A DNA stretch of 64,000 nt from Homalodisca vitripennis (Eukaryota > Arthropoda > Insecta > Hemiptera > Cicadellidae). Below are positions 36,816-47,620 of the stretch, piece after piece. The stretch spans positions 1-64,000 of the forward strand of contig NW_025777528.1 of NCBI RefSeq assembly GCF_021130785.1, in the 5' to 3' direction. Positions within the stretch are counted from its first letter, which is position 1, and every line of letters begins with the position of its first letter. The position numbers and the translations under genes are program-made. The notes under the pieces were generated by a model. That model was not told the DNA's origin, searched no databases, and worked only from the letters and a program-made list of their open reading frames with translations.

Positions 36816-37522
36816 TATGTGTTATGTTTTTCTGCAGTAGGATTATTTAATATTTCTTGTTTAGTTACCACACAATTACATTCCAAGTTGACAATAAAAC
36901 AATAGGCTGTTCATTATATATATATCACATTTTATATCAAGATAACCCTTGTTATAAGTCCATGTTATAAAACGCATAGAATAAATTACCTGAACAGTTT
37001 TTTTAACACTTTAGATGCATTAAAACAGTTTTAATTTTAAACACAATAAAAGCTTAAATTTGTTTTTTTACCTTTTAAATGAACCTTTTATCACTATGAA
37101 TGAATGAATATGTGTTATGTTTTTCTGCAGTAGGATTATTTAATATTTCTTGTTTAGTTACCACACAATTACATTCCAAGTTGACAATAAAACAATAGGC
37201 TGTTCATTTAAAAGGTAAAAAAAAACAAATTTAAGCTTTTATTGTGTTTAAAATTAAAACTGTTTTAATGCATCTAAAGTGTTAAAAAAACTTTTCAGGT
37301 AATTTATTCTATGCGTTTTATAACTTGGACTTATAACAAGGGTTATCTTTATATATAATGTGATATATATATATATCACATTATATATTATGTTTTTTTT
37401 TACATGTTATAGTTCTGTATTCAATTTTATTTAAAACTTCCTGAAGACGGGGGTATTAAATCCCCCGAAATATAGAAGTGAAAAATAGTTATTTTGTTTT
37501 CTTCTATTTAACACAGTGATTA

Positions 37523-37575
<53 letters not shown>

Positions 37576-37965
37576 GCACAGCCTATTGTTTTATTGTCAA
37601 CTTGGAATGTAATTGTGTGGTAACTAAACAAGAAATATTAAATAATCCTACTGCAGAATAACATAACACATATTCATTCATTCATAGTGATAAAAGGTTC
37701 ATTTAAAAGGTAAAAAAACAAATTTAAGCTTTTATTGTGTTTAAAATTAAAACTGTTTTAATGCATCTAAAGTGTTAAAAAAACTGTTCAGGTAATTTAT
37801 TCTATGCGTTTTATAACATGGACTTATAACAAGGGTTATCTTGATATAAAATGTGATATATATATAATGAACAGCCTATTGTTTTATTGTCAACTTGGAA
37901 TGTAATTGTGTGGTAACTAAACAAGAAATACTAAATAATCCTACTGCAGAATAACATAACACATA
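36816..37965. repeat. Young ~392-bp-arm palindrome nested in the right arm
   Basis: 36,816-37,207 is the inverted copy of 37,574-37,965, nearly perfect (one substitution noticed, plus one at the inner edge). Each arm has the order A-B-A, where A starts TATGTGTTATGTTTTTCTGC and B contains AACCCTTGTTATAAGTCC. The loop holds an inverted extra B (37,208-37,386), a hammerhead-core-like motif and a (TA)n tract. Near identity contrasts with the diverged outer palindrome, so this fold-back formed later or is kept alike by gene conversion. Confidence 0.88.
37441..37470 (+). ncRNA. Hammerhead-core-like motif in the palindrome loop
   Basis: CTGAAGA, a strong stem GGGGG/CCCCC with an eight-base loop, then GAAA: the CUGANGA-stem II-GAAA core pattern seen in Penelope-like elements. 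The base after GAAA is T rather than the usual C, and stems I/III are not evident. Flanking A+T-rich sequence (37,387-37,525) probably belongs to the same element. Function not shown. Confidence 0.4.
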
Positions 37966-37988
37966 TTCATTCATTCATAATGATAAAG

Positions 37989-38024
<36 letters not shown>
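37524..38024. repeat. (TA)n tracts around the inner palindrome
   Basis: Pure TA runs at 37,524-37,573 and about 37,990-38,024. The second sits in the middle of a short inverted repeat, CATTCATAATGATAAAG / CTTTATCATTATGAATG. Confidence 0.9.
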
Positions 38025-38026
<2 letters not shown>

Positions 38027-38044
38027 CTTTATCATTATGAATGA

Positions 38045-39112
38045 ATGAATGAAAAATTTCTTTATTGTTGTCAGTTGTACATTTTACATACAGTTATCTT
38101 AAACTAAAACCAGCAATAAAGCCTGAGGTAACAAAATACCTGTTCGGGAATTACACTAGTACACAGAAAGAAACAGCAACGAAAAAAAGGACTGCCCTAC
38201 CAGATCCTCGTAATGGTACACTCTAAAACAACTATAACTAGATTAACTTCTAAAAAAGTAACATAAAACGGAATATACCTGAAATGTTGATCAGATTTTC
38301 AGGTAAATTATAATATAAAGTTACAATTTAAAAGTGTAATGATCATACAATAGTGTTGTGAAACCTGTCTACATCTTCTTCTAATAACAAAAAATGCCAA
38401 AGTATTTTAACAAACTTATTTTTGATTTTACATTTTCTTAAATATTCTGGTAAACAATTAAAAAACTTTGGTCCTAAAAAGATAGAATTTTTTAAACAAG
38501 GTTAGATGGGGTCTCGGAACTTGAACGTTTATTCTTCTCTGACTATAATGAATTTGCATTGTAAAAACTGCTGCTTTGATTATAAAATTATTTTAATACT
38601 TTATAGATATACAGATTTTTTATCGGTAACACATTTAAATCTCTAAAAATTGGAGCTGAATTCTCCATTTTATTCTTAAATTTTATTATTCTTATGAAAT
38701 GTCTTTGTAGAGTAATAATTGGTTTGAGGGTTGTAATATAAGTTCCTCCCCTAATTTCTAAACCGTATTCAATTTTAAAATTTATAAAAGCAAAATAAAC
38801 TTGTTTAAGCAATCCCGTATAGCATACCGTTCTAAGAGAATAAAAAATTCTAACATACTTCACTAGTTTAGACTTAACTTCAGCTATATGAGATTTCCAA
38901 TTCAACTTTGAATCTACCAGTAATCCAAGATATTTAATACTATCAACCTGTTCTAAGTTTGAACAATTACACACTATATTATTATTAGAATGACAACTCA
39001 AATCATGGTATTTAACAGGTGAAATAAAGGATACTTTTCTACATAACTTAAATAATAATAAGTATTTGGTTTTAGGGCTCATTACCATGAAGTTATTAGA
39101 AAACCACCATCT
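38045..39112 (-). mobile_element. 5'-truncated LINE inserted in the right arm
   Basis: On the minus strand a LINE runs from inside its reverse-transcriptase domain (39,112) to a 3' end with AATAAAG and a (CATT)n tail at about 38,045. The left arm at the equivalent place lacks it: AATAATGTGCAGGCAC continues directly into (TA)n. The insertion therefore postdates the palindrome. In the 3' part (38,350-38,588), conceptual translation keeps LINE-like words but with many stops. Confidence 0.8.
38588..39109 (-). pseudogene. LINE reverse transcriptase, C-terminal part
   Basis: A frame of 166 codons from ATG at 39,088, open a little further upstream. It starts with WWFSNNFMVMSPKTKYLLLF, the segment that follows the YxDD motif in Jockey/CR1-type reverse transcriptases (W..N.L....KTKY..F). 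Then come KYLGLLVDSKLNWKSHI, the very typical thumb-region motif, and LKPIITLQRHFIRII near the C-terminus. The catalytic YxDD and everything upstream, including the endonuclease, are missing through 5' truncation. Not functional. Confidence 0.85.
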
Positions 39113-39316
39113 TATAGTAATAATGTGCAGGCACTTTAAAAACTATTATCTTTCAACTTGTAAATTTTATTTGCAACTGCTAAAATTTGTAAATCTAAAC
39201 CATTCTTACATTCCCTTGAAGACACACAGCACATTTCATTAAAATCGGTCGAGCCGTTTAGGAGGAGTTTTATTACATACACACGCGCACAAGAAATACA
39301 TACATAAAGATAAATA

Positions 39317-39317
<1 letters not shown>

Positions 39318-39352
<35 letters not shown>

Positions 39353-39386
39353 TTATCTTTATGTATGTATTTCTTGTGTGCGTGTG

Positions 39387-39428
<42 letters not shown>
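39318..39428. repeat. (TA)n tracts, right-arm partner of 29.8-30.2 kb
   Basis: TA runs at 39,318-39,347 and 39,393-39,428 flank inverted copies of TTTATGTATGTATTTCTTGTG. They mirror the left-arm TA tracts. Confidence 0.9.
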
Positions 39429-39435
<7 letters not shown>

Positions 39436-39439
39436 TAAG

Positions 39440-41121
39440 ATAAATACATATTAAGTACAATTGTGTCTTACTTAATTTACTAACTCTTAAATAAACTTTG
39501 AAAGCCCCACATCTGTAAGGGTCCCTTCACAGAGAAAGTTTTCAAATACTAGACTCTAAAATGTTTATTTTATAAAACTTCGGATAAGAGTATATAAAAC
39601 TAGGAAAATTATACAGGGATAATTAAAATCTCCTCTAACAAACACACTTTGTGTTAAATGTATTTAACTCATAGAAAGTTTAATCTTAACATTACCAATA
39701 GTTAATTCCAATCACAAATCAAGACGAAAGCTAAATTTTGATCTCTACTTTGGAATCAAAAAGTATAAGTATACGAGTTTGAAATTGCAACACAAACCAA
39801 ATAGCAGAGCTAAAATTATGAAAGTTGTATTGAAATTTAGTTCATTTATTTGTACGTTTCTACATACAAAACTGTTTACTAACAATAATTTCTAGTTTAA
39901 AATCAATAACAACTAAAAGATAGCGGTTTTTGTGGCTTTCAACCAAACAGTAACCTTGAACAACCATAATTCCGAAACTTGTGATCCGATTCAGACAAAA
40001 TGTTTATACAAAATACATACAAATGTAGTGTAAGTGAATAAGTAATTTTTGAATAGTATGAACACAAAATTGTTATTAATTTACAGTAACGGGTAATCAA
40101 CAAATATTGAAATTGGCTTTAATATGCAACGTGTAATTTTTTAAACCATTATTTAAAACTTTTAATTTTTATCACAGATTGACTGAGGTTTTTGTTAATT
40201 AACCTTAACAGACAAAGGCTAGACTTAATATGCAAATTGCCAGTCTGTCCAGGGGATTGTTGCCTCGAAGTGACAACAAACTACCACAATAAAGAAATGC
40301 TCAGAGCTCGGTCATAATACTGTGATGACTGATCACGTCGGGACTACTGAAAATATACTCGAATACTTTTTACCGAGTAATCATCTGTCACGAGAGAATA
40401 AGTTACTGCAAACCCAAAGTACCCGGTACAGGTTACTGTTACAGGTGCTTTTACGATACAGATACTTTACACAACTACAGGCACTACTGGTACAAAGTAC
40501 TCGGACTCGTTTATTAATAATATTAACTGCATAATATGCATGTAAATATTGCAGTTTTCATTGCACATGTAGGCGTATTCTGAAATTTACTCTAAATCAG
40601 TAAGAATACATTTTGTACTCGCTTATTGAACGTACCGGAAAAGTTAGAAGTCCCAAGAAATAGTAAGAGATAAACTCACTTTCCTAGCTGCTGGATGATG
40701 GAATAATTCAAATATTTAGCGATAAAAAAAAATTATATCTGGCGTGTAGTATATTTCGTAAATTGGAATGGTTTTAGTTTATATATTTTAGTATTATTGA
40801 TTGTAAAGTTCAACCATAGATGTTATTTTTACCCTAAAGAGACAATTATGCGATCAATTATTTTGAAATAAAATGCTATGAGAGGGGACAGGTCTCGTTC
40901 ATTCCCCTTCCCCCCCACGGTGTGCTCCTGTGTGGAGGGAAGGCATTGATTCTCTATTTGACCACACAAAAAACGTTGCTATTTATACGTGTGTTCGTAA
41001 CGAAGAAAGTTCATTTTATAAGTATATATAGCATTTTCTGTCACATTTTTCGTATATGTTGATTTAATTAAAGCTTAATTTATATTACTGTTAATTTGTT
41101 TATTATTACTCGGTTACTCGG
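39440..41121. other. Palindrome arm sequence, no gene supported
   Basis: It mirrors 28,210-29,830. The stretch 40,330-40,510 is rich in GAGTA/GGTAC words (ACCGAGTAATC, ACCCGGTACAGG, AGTACTCGGACTCG), recalling ends of hAT-like elements, but no 8-bp duplication or terminal repeat was identified. Confidence 0.35.
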
Positions 41122-42358
41122 GAAACCCGTACGAAAATTCAGCTAACAGTATACGCGCGGCAGTAAATCTTAGGAACAGTTTTAAAAGTTTGAGTTCTGT
41201 GACTTATTTTACCAAAAACGTACGATTTACCATATTTACTTATTCGTAAAGCATTGTTCGCCCATTCGCAGGAAATTTTAATTTTTTCATCAGTCACGCG
41301 AATAAACCTTTTTCCTACCATTTAATAACTTGCTAACCCTTATCTTCATTATCCTGCATTTTCGACTGTCATCAAAAGAACACCGAATCCTAGACCTAGT
41401 GTTTTATAAAATAGGTAGTATGACAATGTATAAGCTCTCTACACAGCGATGTCTGAAATGTGACTTTCTAAGTTTGAGTCTGGAATTGTGTAGAACTGTC
41501 TCTACCTGCATGATCTCACGGTTCACTGTACCAAATCCTGTTAGCTCAGATTATTAGAGAGGGAAAGGGCGTGGTTTCCACACAATAACGTATTCATAAA
41601 CTTACCTGTAAACAGGATTATCAGAGGGCGCCACCTTGTTTTCAGGTTTTAGGACGGGGACAGAACCAAGAAAAGACCCGTTATTCAATAAATTGTAAAT
41701 AAACGAAATTGTAACAAAAAAATTTAAAGGTTACATTAAATATAGAATTAAGTCGAATAAATACATTTAAGAAAGTTAAACTCATAAAGTGTAAATAATA
41801 AGTTTTAGTGAAATCTGAATAATTGTTGTTTTGGCTTTTATAACTGAAGGTAACAAGTTATATTGGCTAGTAATGAAAACCAAGAGACTTGAACAACATT
41901 TAAGGCAACTCTAAAATATTCAATATCTTAGCTGGCCACTAATATTTCTGGTATTTACCCATAAACATAAATTAAAGAATATTTTACTACACTTAGATGC
42001 ACACCTACTGGATAGAGACATGCATGTAAAATATAAAAGTAATTATTCAACTAAACAATACGTTGAATATCTTCGAGTTAGTCGCAGTGAGGTAGAGCAC
42101 AGGCGATTTCTTCCGAATATCAAACATAAATTTCACAAATTTTGAGGAAAAATAAATTTACCTGTTGTTAATGTAGACGGCCTAGACTTACTAGTTACTG
42201 GTATTTCGAGGTAATAAACAAATTGGTTTGAATTCACAATACAATGCTGATATCGGTACGTAGTTCACATCCACAGCTTATTACACTATAAAGCATTAGC
42301 CTCCGGAAGGATTCACTGTCGGTGGAACACAGTGGCAGGTAGTCGTCCATTCAGATGG
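41122..42358. other. ~1.24-kb segment private to the right arm
   Basis: Left-arm bases at about 28,185-28,205 are split here: GGTTACTCGGGA is at 41,110-41,121 and GGTCCAGGTTGATAG resumes near 42,357. The segment has a 60-codon minus-strand frame (41,139-41,321, MVGKRFIRVTDEKIKISCEW...) and a 75-codon plus-strand frame (41,330-41,557), neither recognised. On the minus strand there is a perfect donor CAG|GTAAGT at about 41,604, next to GGTGGCGCCCTCTGATAATC. No terminal repeats or tail were found. It could be an insertion here or a deletion in the left arm. Confidence 0.45.
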
Positions 42359-44144
42359 TCCAGGTTGATAGTGTCATGTACGCAGACATACTTAGAGGCA
42401 CACAAACAGCTTCTGTACAAATCTCTGAGCACAATTCCGACAGTAGAATCTACAATATTTACTTAAAAGAGACTAATAGACAATACAAAACATAGGCCCT
42501 TCAACACTGTTTCTCAACACAAATTTTCATAAACACAAAAATAAATCAAAATACGTTCCTGTAATCCAATCTACACAACCTCTTTTCATGTAATATGCAA
42601 AAATTGATTTTACATTACCGTTACGAGAAACCAGTTTGAATATTTTCAGCTAGATAGAACAGTAATATCATTTAAGTAAGCAGTCATTTAAGCAAGTTGT
42701 CTCCAGTTTAACCTTGCTAGGACATGAAACAATTGCTGTTAAATTATTTAAACAAAATCTTTACTAAAGAACCAAAATATGTATGAATTTATAATTATTA
42801 ATAACAGTTAAAACGATAAAGCAATATTCACAATTTTTAGCAATTTACAAATACAATTTACAAATTTATAAAGGCTCAAAACGAATTCCTCATATGTATT
42901 TCACCACTAAATTTACTCTGGTTGGTTGGAAAAATAATCATTAATCCCATATGACTGTATTTAAAAGTATTTATACATTCATGATATAACATTATAATGC
43001 TGTAAAGAATATTAAAATGCCTCTCATGGCCAAAAAACCAATAATGAGCCAGGAAGGGAGCACTGTAGGTAAAGGCATTAGTCAACCTAATGAAAATTCA
43101 GTCTAACAATAAAGTCTGAGTTAATTATTGCTTTGCCAGCTGGAGGTGCAGCTTTTTTATATCCATCTGATGAGGAGTTTCCAGGTTGGTTAAGCCTGTC
43201 TGCCAACATGATTACAACTTAACCTTTCCTCTCTGTGACACAATATTAAATGTCCACAATATAACTGTTAGAGTATAGGGAGCTTTAACTAATCAAGCGT
43301 ATACATAGTTTAGTTACAAATGGATCCTAAACCATATAATAGTTTTATTACTCTGAATGTAATTTCTGGGAACATTTATGAACTCATTCTATAAGTTTGA
43401 GTAAAAACCATTCAAACCTAAATTAAAAGATAAAGGAAACCCTTTTGCTTTTGGAACTTCACGTCAAACATTGTCTGCTTCAATATAACATTTAATCTGT
43501 AGTCTATTATATAAAAAATATAATAGATATAACTACTTTATATATTAAAATAATATTAAACAAACACTAAACCATAAAGTTTTATTTCAGTTACTTTTTT
43601 AATTTATTCCGATCAGAGTTGTTTAATATTTTCTTTATGTTTTTCAAACTAAATAAACATTATGACGTATCCTTATTAACTTATTTTAAGGAAATAAATA
43701 GTTCTAAAGAATTAAAAGAAATACTTAAAAATTGACATTGTTGTACTATTGCTAGTGAAGAGTAGCTATAGAAAAAAAAATTAAGAAATAAATTAACGAA
43801 CCAGTGACTATATAAATTATTGCAAATTGCAATACATGTAGGATTTGCAAAAAAAACGAAAATATAATATAAAAACATAAAATGTTATAGTGCCCAATAT
43901 GAGGTAGCTAAGGGCGGTAGTTATTTTTTAAGGTGAAAGATATCTCCTTCTTGTGTTAGTTCTACTGTTTTCCTAAGATTAATCTTTTAATATACAAATT
44001 TTATTAAATTGTACTCTGAGAAATATCTTACTCTGATTTAATTTACTGAATATTATAATGTGCACTATGGAAACACTTGCAATAACTTTCACATGAACAA
44101 TTAAACTGTTGGTAAAAAAGCGATATATTAGTTATTGTTTTACA
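42359..44144. other. Palindrome arm sequence, no gene supported
   Basis: It mirrors 26,410-28,180. The frame 42,876-43,085 (minus; MTNAFTYSAPFLAHYWFFGH...) is broken in the left arm at about 27,510-27,530. The frame 43,681-43,878 is open in both arms. No family was recognised. Confidence 0.4.
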
Positions 44145-44288
44145 CTAATATTTGTTCCAATTACTATTACGCACATTTACGCGTAAAAAATGTTTTTTAT
44201 CCTTTTCGTCTTCCTCAAAAGATACCATACATAATTTTTTGCAATGAACACTAAACTGCTGCGTGCTAAATGAAAGAAACTTTCCCAT
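44145..44288 (-). CDS. Candidate small exon, 47 codons, intact copy
   Basis: On the minus strand CCGTTTACTCTTTCAG (acceptor) precedes CTC-ATG at 44,288. The frame MGKFLSFSTQQFSVHCKKLC, MVSFEEDEKDKKHFLRVNVR, NSNWNKY ends with TAG at 44,145. It is acidic/basic-mixed and hydrophilic, with no signal peptide or known domain. The left-arm copy shows a frame-preserving 3-base indel and conservative changes (D/E, V/I), then an insertion that breaks it. The CRE/E-box core lies ~130 bp upstream on the same strand. It might be a terminal coding exon, or an open stretch of conserved non-coding DNA. Confidence 0.35.
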   Translation of the reverse strand: MGKFLSFSTQQFSVHCKKLCMVSFEEDEKDKKHFLRVNVRNSNWNKY

Positions 44289-44374
44289 GAGCTGAAAGAG
44301 TAAACGGTTTATTACGTATTATCGTTTATATTTTATCAATAATTAAAAACCAAGCTATGTTTATTGTTTCTCTA

Positions 44375-44470
44375 TCGCACTGGAGAGAGGCGTAACGGGC
44401 GAGGCGATCAGCTATGCAGTGACGTCAGAGCCGTCGATCACGTGATCAATCAAGTTCTGAGTTTCGGAGA
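44375..44470 (-). promoter_or_regulatory. Conserved CRE/E-box core, right arm
   Basis: Mirrored copy of 25,195-25,300. TGACGTCA is at 44,420-44,427 and GATCACGTGATC at 44,436-44,447; both motifs are unchanged between arms. The ~60 bases around them are identical, while the adjoining 20 bases (CCCGTTACGCC against CCCGCCATTCC) are not. This suggests constraint on the motif block. Confidence 0.4.
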
Positions 44471-44762
44471 CTAGACAACATAATTGCTAATGGGCCATCA
44501 TAATCTAATCACTAGACTAGGACATTTAATTGAAACTTAATATCTATTAATTTGCTAATTTAAAGAAATAGATGTAATGGGTGTACTAATAACACATTAA
44601 TTTCTTTGCATTTTCCATACGTTACAAAAAGTGTAAAACTAATGTCGAGTATTATATCACAACTCCATGACGTGAGGTCCAAGACCAAAACAAGAGGCCG
44701 GATGTTGATGCCCTTTACCTCTCCCCCACCCGACCATTACCTTCCTGTTCTCTCCGTTTCAG

Positions 44763-44966
44763 ATGACGCGTCGTAATAAAACAGGAAGTAACGACATTGG
44801 TTTTTGTCAGTCTTCCAACTTCACCGGTACGTGTGACGTGTTCTTTGTGTTCTTGTACAGTAATGTTGCTTGGGTTCATCATTACCAGTCTGGACTATAC
44901 GCTGTTGGTGTATTAGTAACGTTTTTAATTGAATTCTTGATTGGCCGGGCCTTGCAGCACATTTAG
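44763..44966 (+). CDS. Candidate exon: acceptor followed by a 67-codon frame with one membrane segment
   Basis: A long pyrimidine-rich tract (44,710-44,760, ending TCTCTCCGTTTCAG) is followed directly by ATGACGCGTCG. The 67-residue frame is basic and polar at its N-terminus (MTRRNKTGSND) and ends with a plausible transmembrane helix (about residues 45-62, GLYAVGVLVTFLIEFLIG), then GRALQHI and TAG. Codon use is less A+T-biased than in neighbouring spurious frames. No family was recognised and no upstream exon found. Confidence 0.3.
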   Translation: MTRRNKTGSNDIGFCQSSNFTGTCDVFFVFLYSNVAWVHHYQSGLYAVGVLVTFLIEFLIGRALQHI

Positions 44967-45289
44967 GTTTTTAATATTTTATGTGTATTTTATATTATTA
45001 GATTTCTTGAAACCTGGAGAAAAGGTAGATTTCAATGATCGAAACGTAATTGTATAAAATTTGTAACGTACGGGTATAACGACGTCAAACATTCGAATCC
45101 TATATGCCTTTTAGGATAGAATACAAAGATTATATAAGTAATAGATAATGCTTCTTGGCTTATCACTTCTCGTATTTGAAAATAGAAAACTGTTGAATGT
45201 TGTCAAGTTTATAACTGTGTTTTTAAGTATTAGTTTATCTATCCTAAGAAATTTAATTTACTACATCGGTTATGATATTATATGCTGAT

Positions 45290-45291
<2 letters not shown>

Positions 45292-45348
<57 letters not shown>
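45292..45348. repeat. (TA)n microsatellite
   Basis: About 28 uninterrupted TA units. Confidence 0.95.
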
Positions 45349-45349
<1 letters not shown>

Positions 45350-45572
45350 GATAAATATATACGAAAAGAGTAAAGTTATATACATATATAGTGAAGTTTC
45401 TTAAAAGATATTTATGTCAGGCTATGTATAGAATAATTCTTGACAACAAACTTTCTATAGTAATTTGTTAATATTTTATTATTCCATTAGGTTTCTATCA
45501 TTATACTTGCATCTGAATTTGGTAATTGTTACCAGTTTTTTTTCTAAGTAGATGAATCTTATCCTTAAGATC

Positions 45573-45813
45573 TTTGATTGTACCATTATACGGAACACAA
45601 ACTATTTATACGGACGAGGTTTGTCCAGGTCAGAGTGATTATATTAGTTAGTTTTGAGGTCCAACTCTAGAGCTGCACTTCTTAACTTTGATTGTGCCAT
45701 TATACGGAACACAAACTATTTATACGGACGAGGTTTGTCCAGGTCAGAGTGATTATATTAGTTAGTTTTGAGGTCCAACTCTAGAGCTGCACTTCTTAAC
45801 TTTGATTGTGCCA
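45573..45813 (+). repeat. 114-bp tandem duplication, two copies plus start of a third
   Basis: TTTGATTGTACCATTATACG (45,573) recurs as TTTGATTGTGCCATTATACG (45,687), and the start appears a third time at 45,801. The copies differ at essentially one base, so the duplication is very recent. Unit words include GACGAGGTTTGTCCAGGTCA and CTCTAGAGCTGCACTTC. Confidence 0.95.
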
Positions 45814-47620
45814 CAATTTATATTATTAGATAAGTTATCTTTCTTGTACATAATACTATCAAAAGATTTACTTTCTTTTATATTAATGGTTTATAGTACT
45901 GATACAAATGCTACAGTCATACACTTGATGCCTATAATAGCTGAGAATAAATGTTCTGGCCATATTTATAGCAGTATAGACGAAACTGTCAGTACAATAG
46001 GAGTTAAAGGCTCTCAGGAGTGTTAGTGAGGGGGATATCGTTGGACATCTAAATGCTCGTAGTATATTCTTGTTGAGATTTACTTGATTCGAACGTTGAG
46101 CAATCTAAATGTTTTACAGCGGTACAAATGTGTGTAGATATCAAAGTCTGAATATTCAGAATATTCTTGATTTTATATTCTAAAGATTGTTCTCATTCTC
46201 TTGAGACGTTGGTATCTGGACCCTTCTACAGTTCAATCAAACTGTGAAATATTCTTGCCACTTATATCGTTCGTCATTCGTATGACTGAATATTAATTCA
46301 CGAGTAAGGGTATTCCAAACCTTTGGAGAGTTCAATTCCAGCTGGTTTACACCTTTCAAGTTAACCTATTCTGAGAAAAGGAAAACCCTGTTTGTCACTT
46401 ATATCTGGGCAAGTCTGTGTATGATCAGGAGCGGCTCATCACTGACCGCAAAGTCGAGACATTTGTGTAAAAGGATGGATCGATAGGTTTACTCTACGGC
46501 GGAATCTGACTGTTAGAGTGAGTGTAACTCCCTTATCTTAAATTTTATTTCTAGTTACGAGGGACTTTCATATATAGCACTTTTGAGGGAAAAGTTTGGT
46601 ACCGCCAACATCGTCCTCCGTCGAGGTCCTCTCAAGATTACAGGAAGTGAATAAAGGCAAACAAAGGTTAGTAAAGGCCAGGGGAGGAATCCATTTTAAA
46701 ATTTAGTTTTTACACATAAAAATACTTCATATGAAACAAAAAGAAATAGAGGGTGGATAAATGAATTAACTTCCCTATTTATGGAATTCTTACAGGGTCG
46801 AATAAATAAGAGTTCGCAATTTCGTTGGCGGCTAAGAATGTTATAGAACGAAGAAATATTAAGTCTCAACTTATATGTTGCCTCTAACTTATTATTTGCA
46901 GTGTGTGTGAACACTTGCTTCGAAATGCGTCGCAGTTATGTGTAAAGTTACTCTAAGAACCGCAATCTTCGGACTTAAACAAGATTATTACAGATACTCC
47001 TATGACGATTACTCAAGATTTTACACAATATAATTTTCAAATTATTATAGTATTCTTTATGGTATTTGAACCATGTATAATCTAAAATGTTTCATAAGAC
47101 ACGGCTTTTATCAAATCTAATTCCTTATTTAGGAAAGAATATGAAACAAATATAAAAGTTTTATAACAGAACAATATAGAATATTGAAACAAACAAATAT
47201 ATTCAGTCATAGATATTTTATCGTATTTCCGCAACAAAGAGGGTTACTTCTTTTTCTTCGCTTTTTTATCACAAATTCTGAAAACAAATAAGATTGCACT
47301 AATTACCTCATCAAATTTCTTTAGAATGTCCTGTAATCATTGTGTTTTATACTCCAATTAGTAAGTTTTTATTAATAAAAGTTAATCTAAATCTAAATTC
47401 ATTTCATGAAAATTGAGAGTGAAGTTAATTTTCACGAATATTATATTCATGGAGACTGATAATGAGACTGTATTCCAGCTGGGTATTGAAGATAATCTTG
47501 AATATATTTAAACTCAATTAAATAGCTCTATGTAATGTCAGTTTTATTACAAGAGTCCTTTTTACAGTAATTTAACCTTAAGAACTCATCCAAGTCACTG
47601 TATCCAATTATGTTAAGTAT

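Larger units (their letters stand above)
44705..47620. other. ~2.9-kb segment private to the right arm
   Basis: Left-arm bases at about 24,960 are split by this block. It contains an acceptor-ATG frame (44,763), a (TA)n tract at 45,292-45,348 and a 114-bp tandem duplication. It also has a weak LINE-endonuclease-like word GHLNARS at about 46,039-46,060, followed by stops. A C-rich pyrimidine tract marks its left edge (44,710-44,760). No terminal repeats were found. It may be several older insertions or an ancestral region lost from the left arm. Confidence 0.5.

Noticed and set aside
45001..45055. Additional hammerhead-like motif (CCTGGAGAA...GATCGAAACG)
   Set aside because: The first box does not fit the consensus and no clear stem II forms.
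46039..46060. LINE endonuclease start (GHLNARS)
   Set aside because: Seven residues only, followed by stops; insufficient to call an element.
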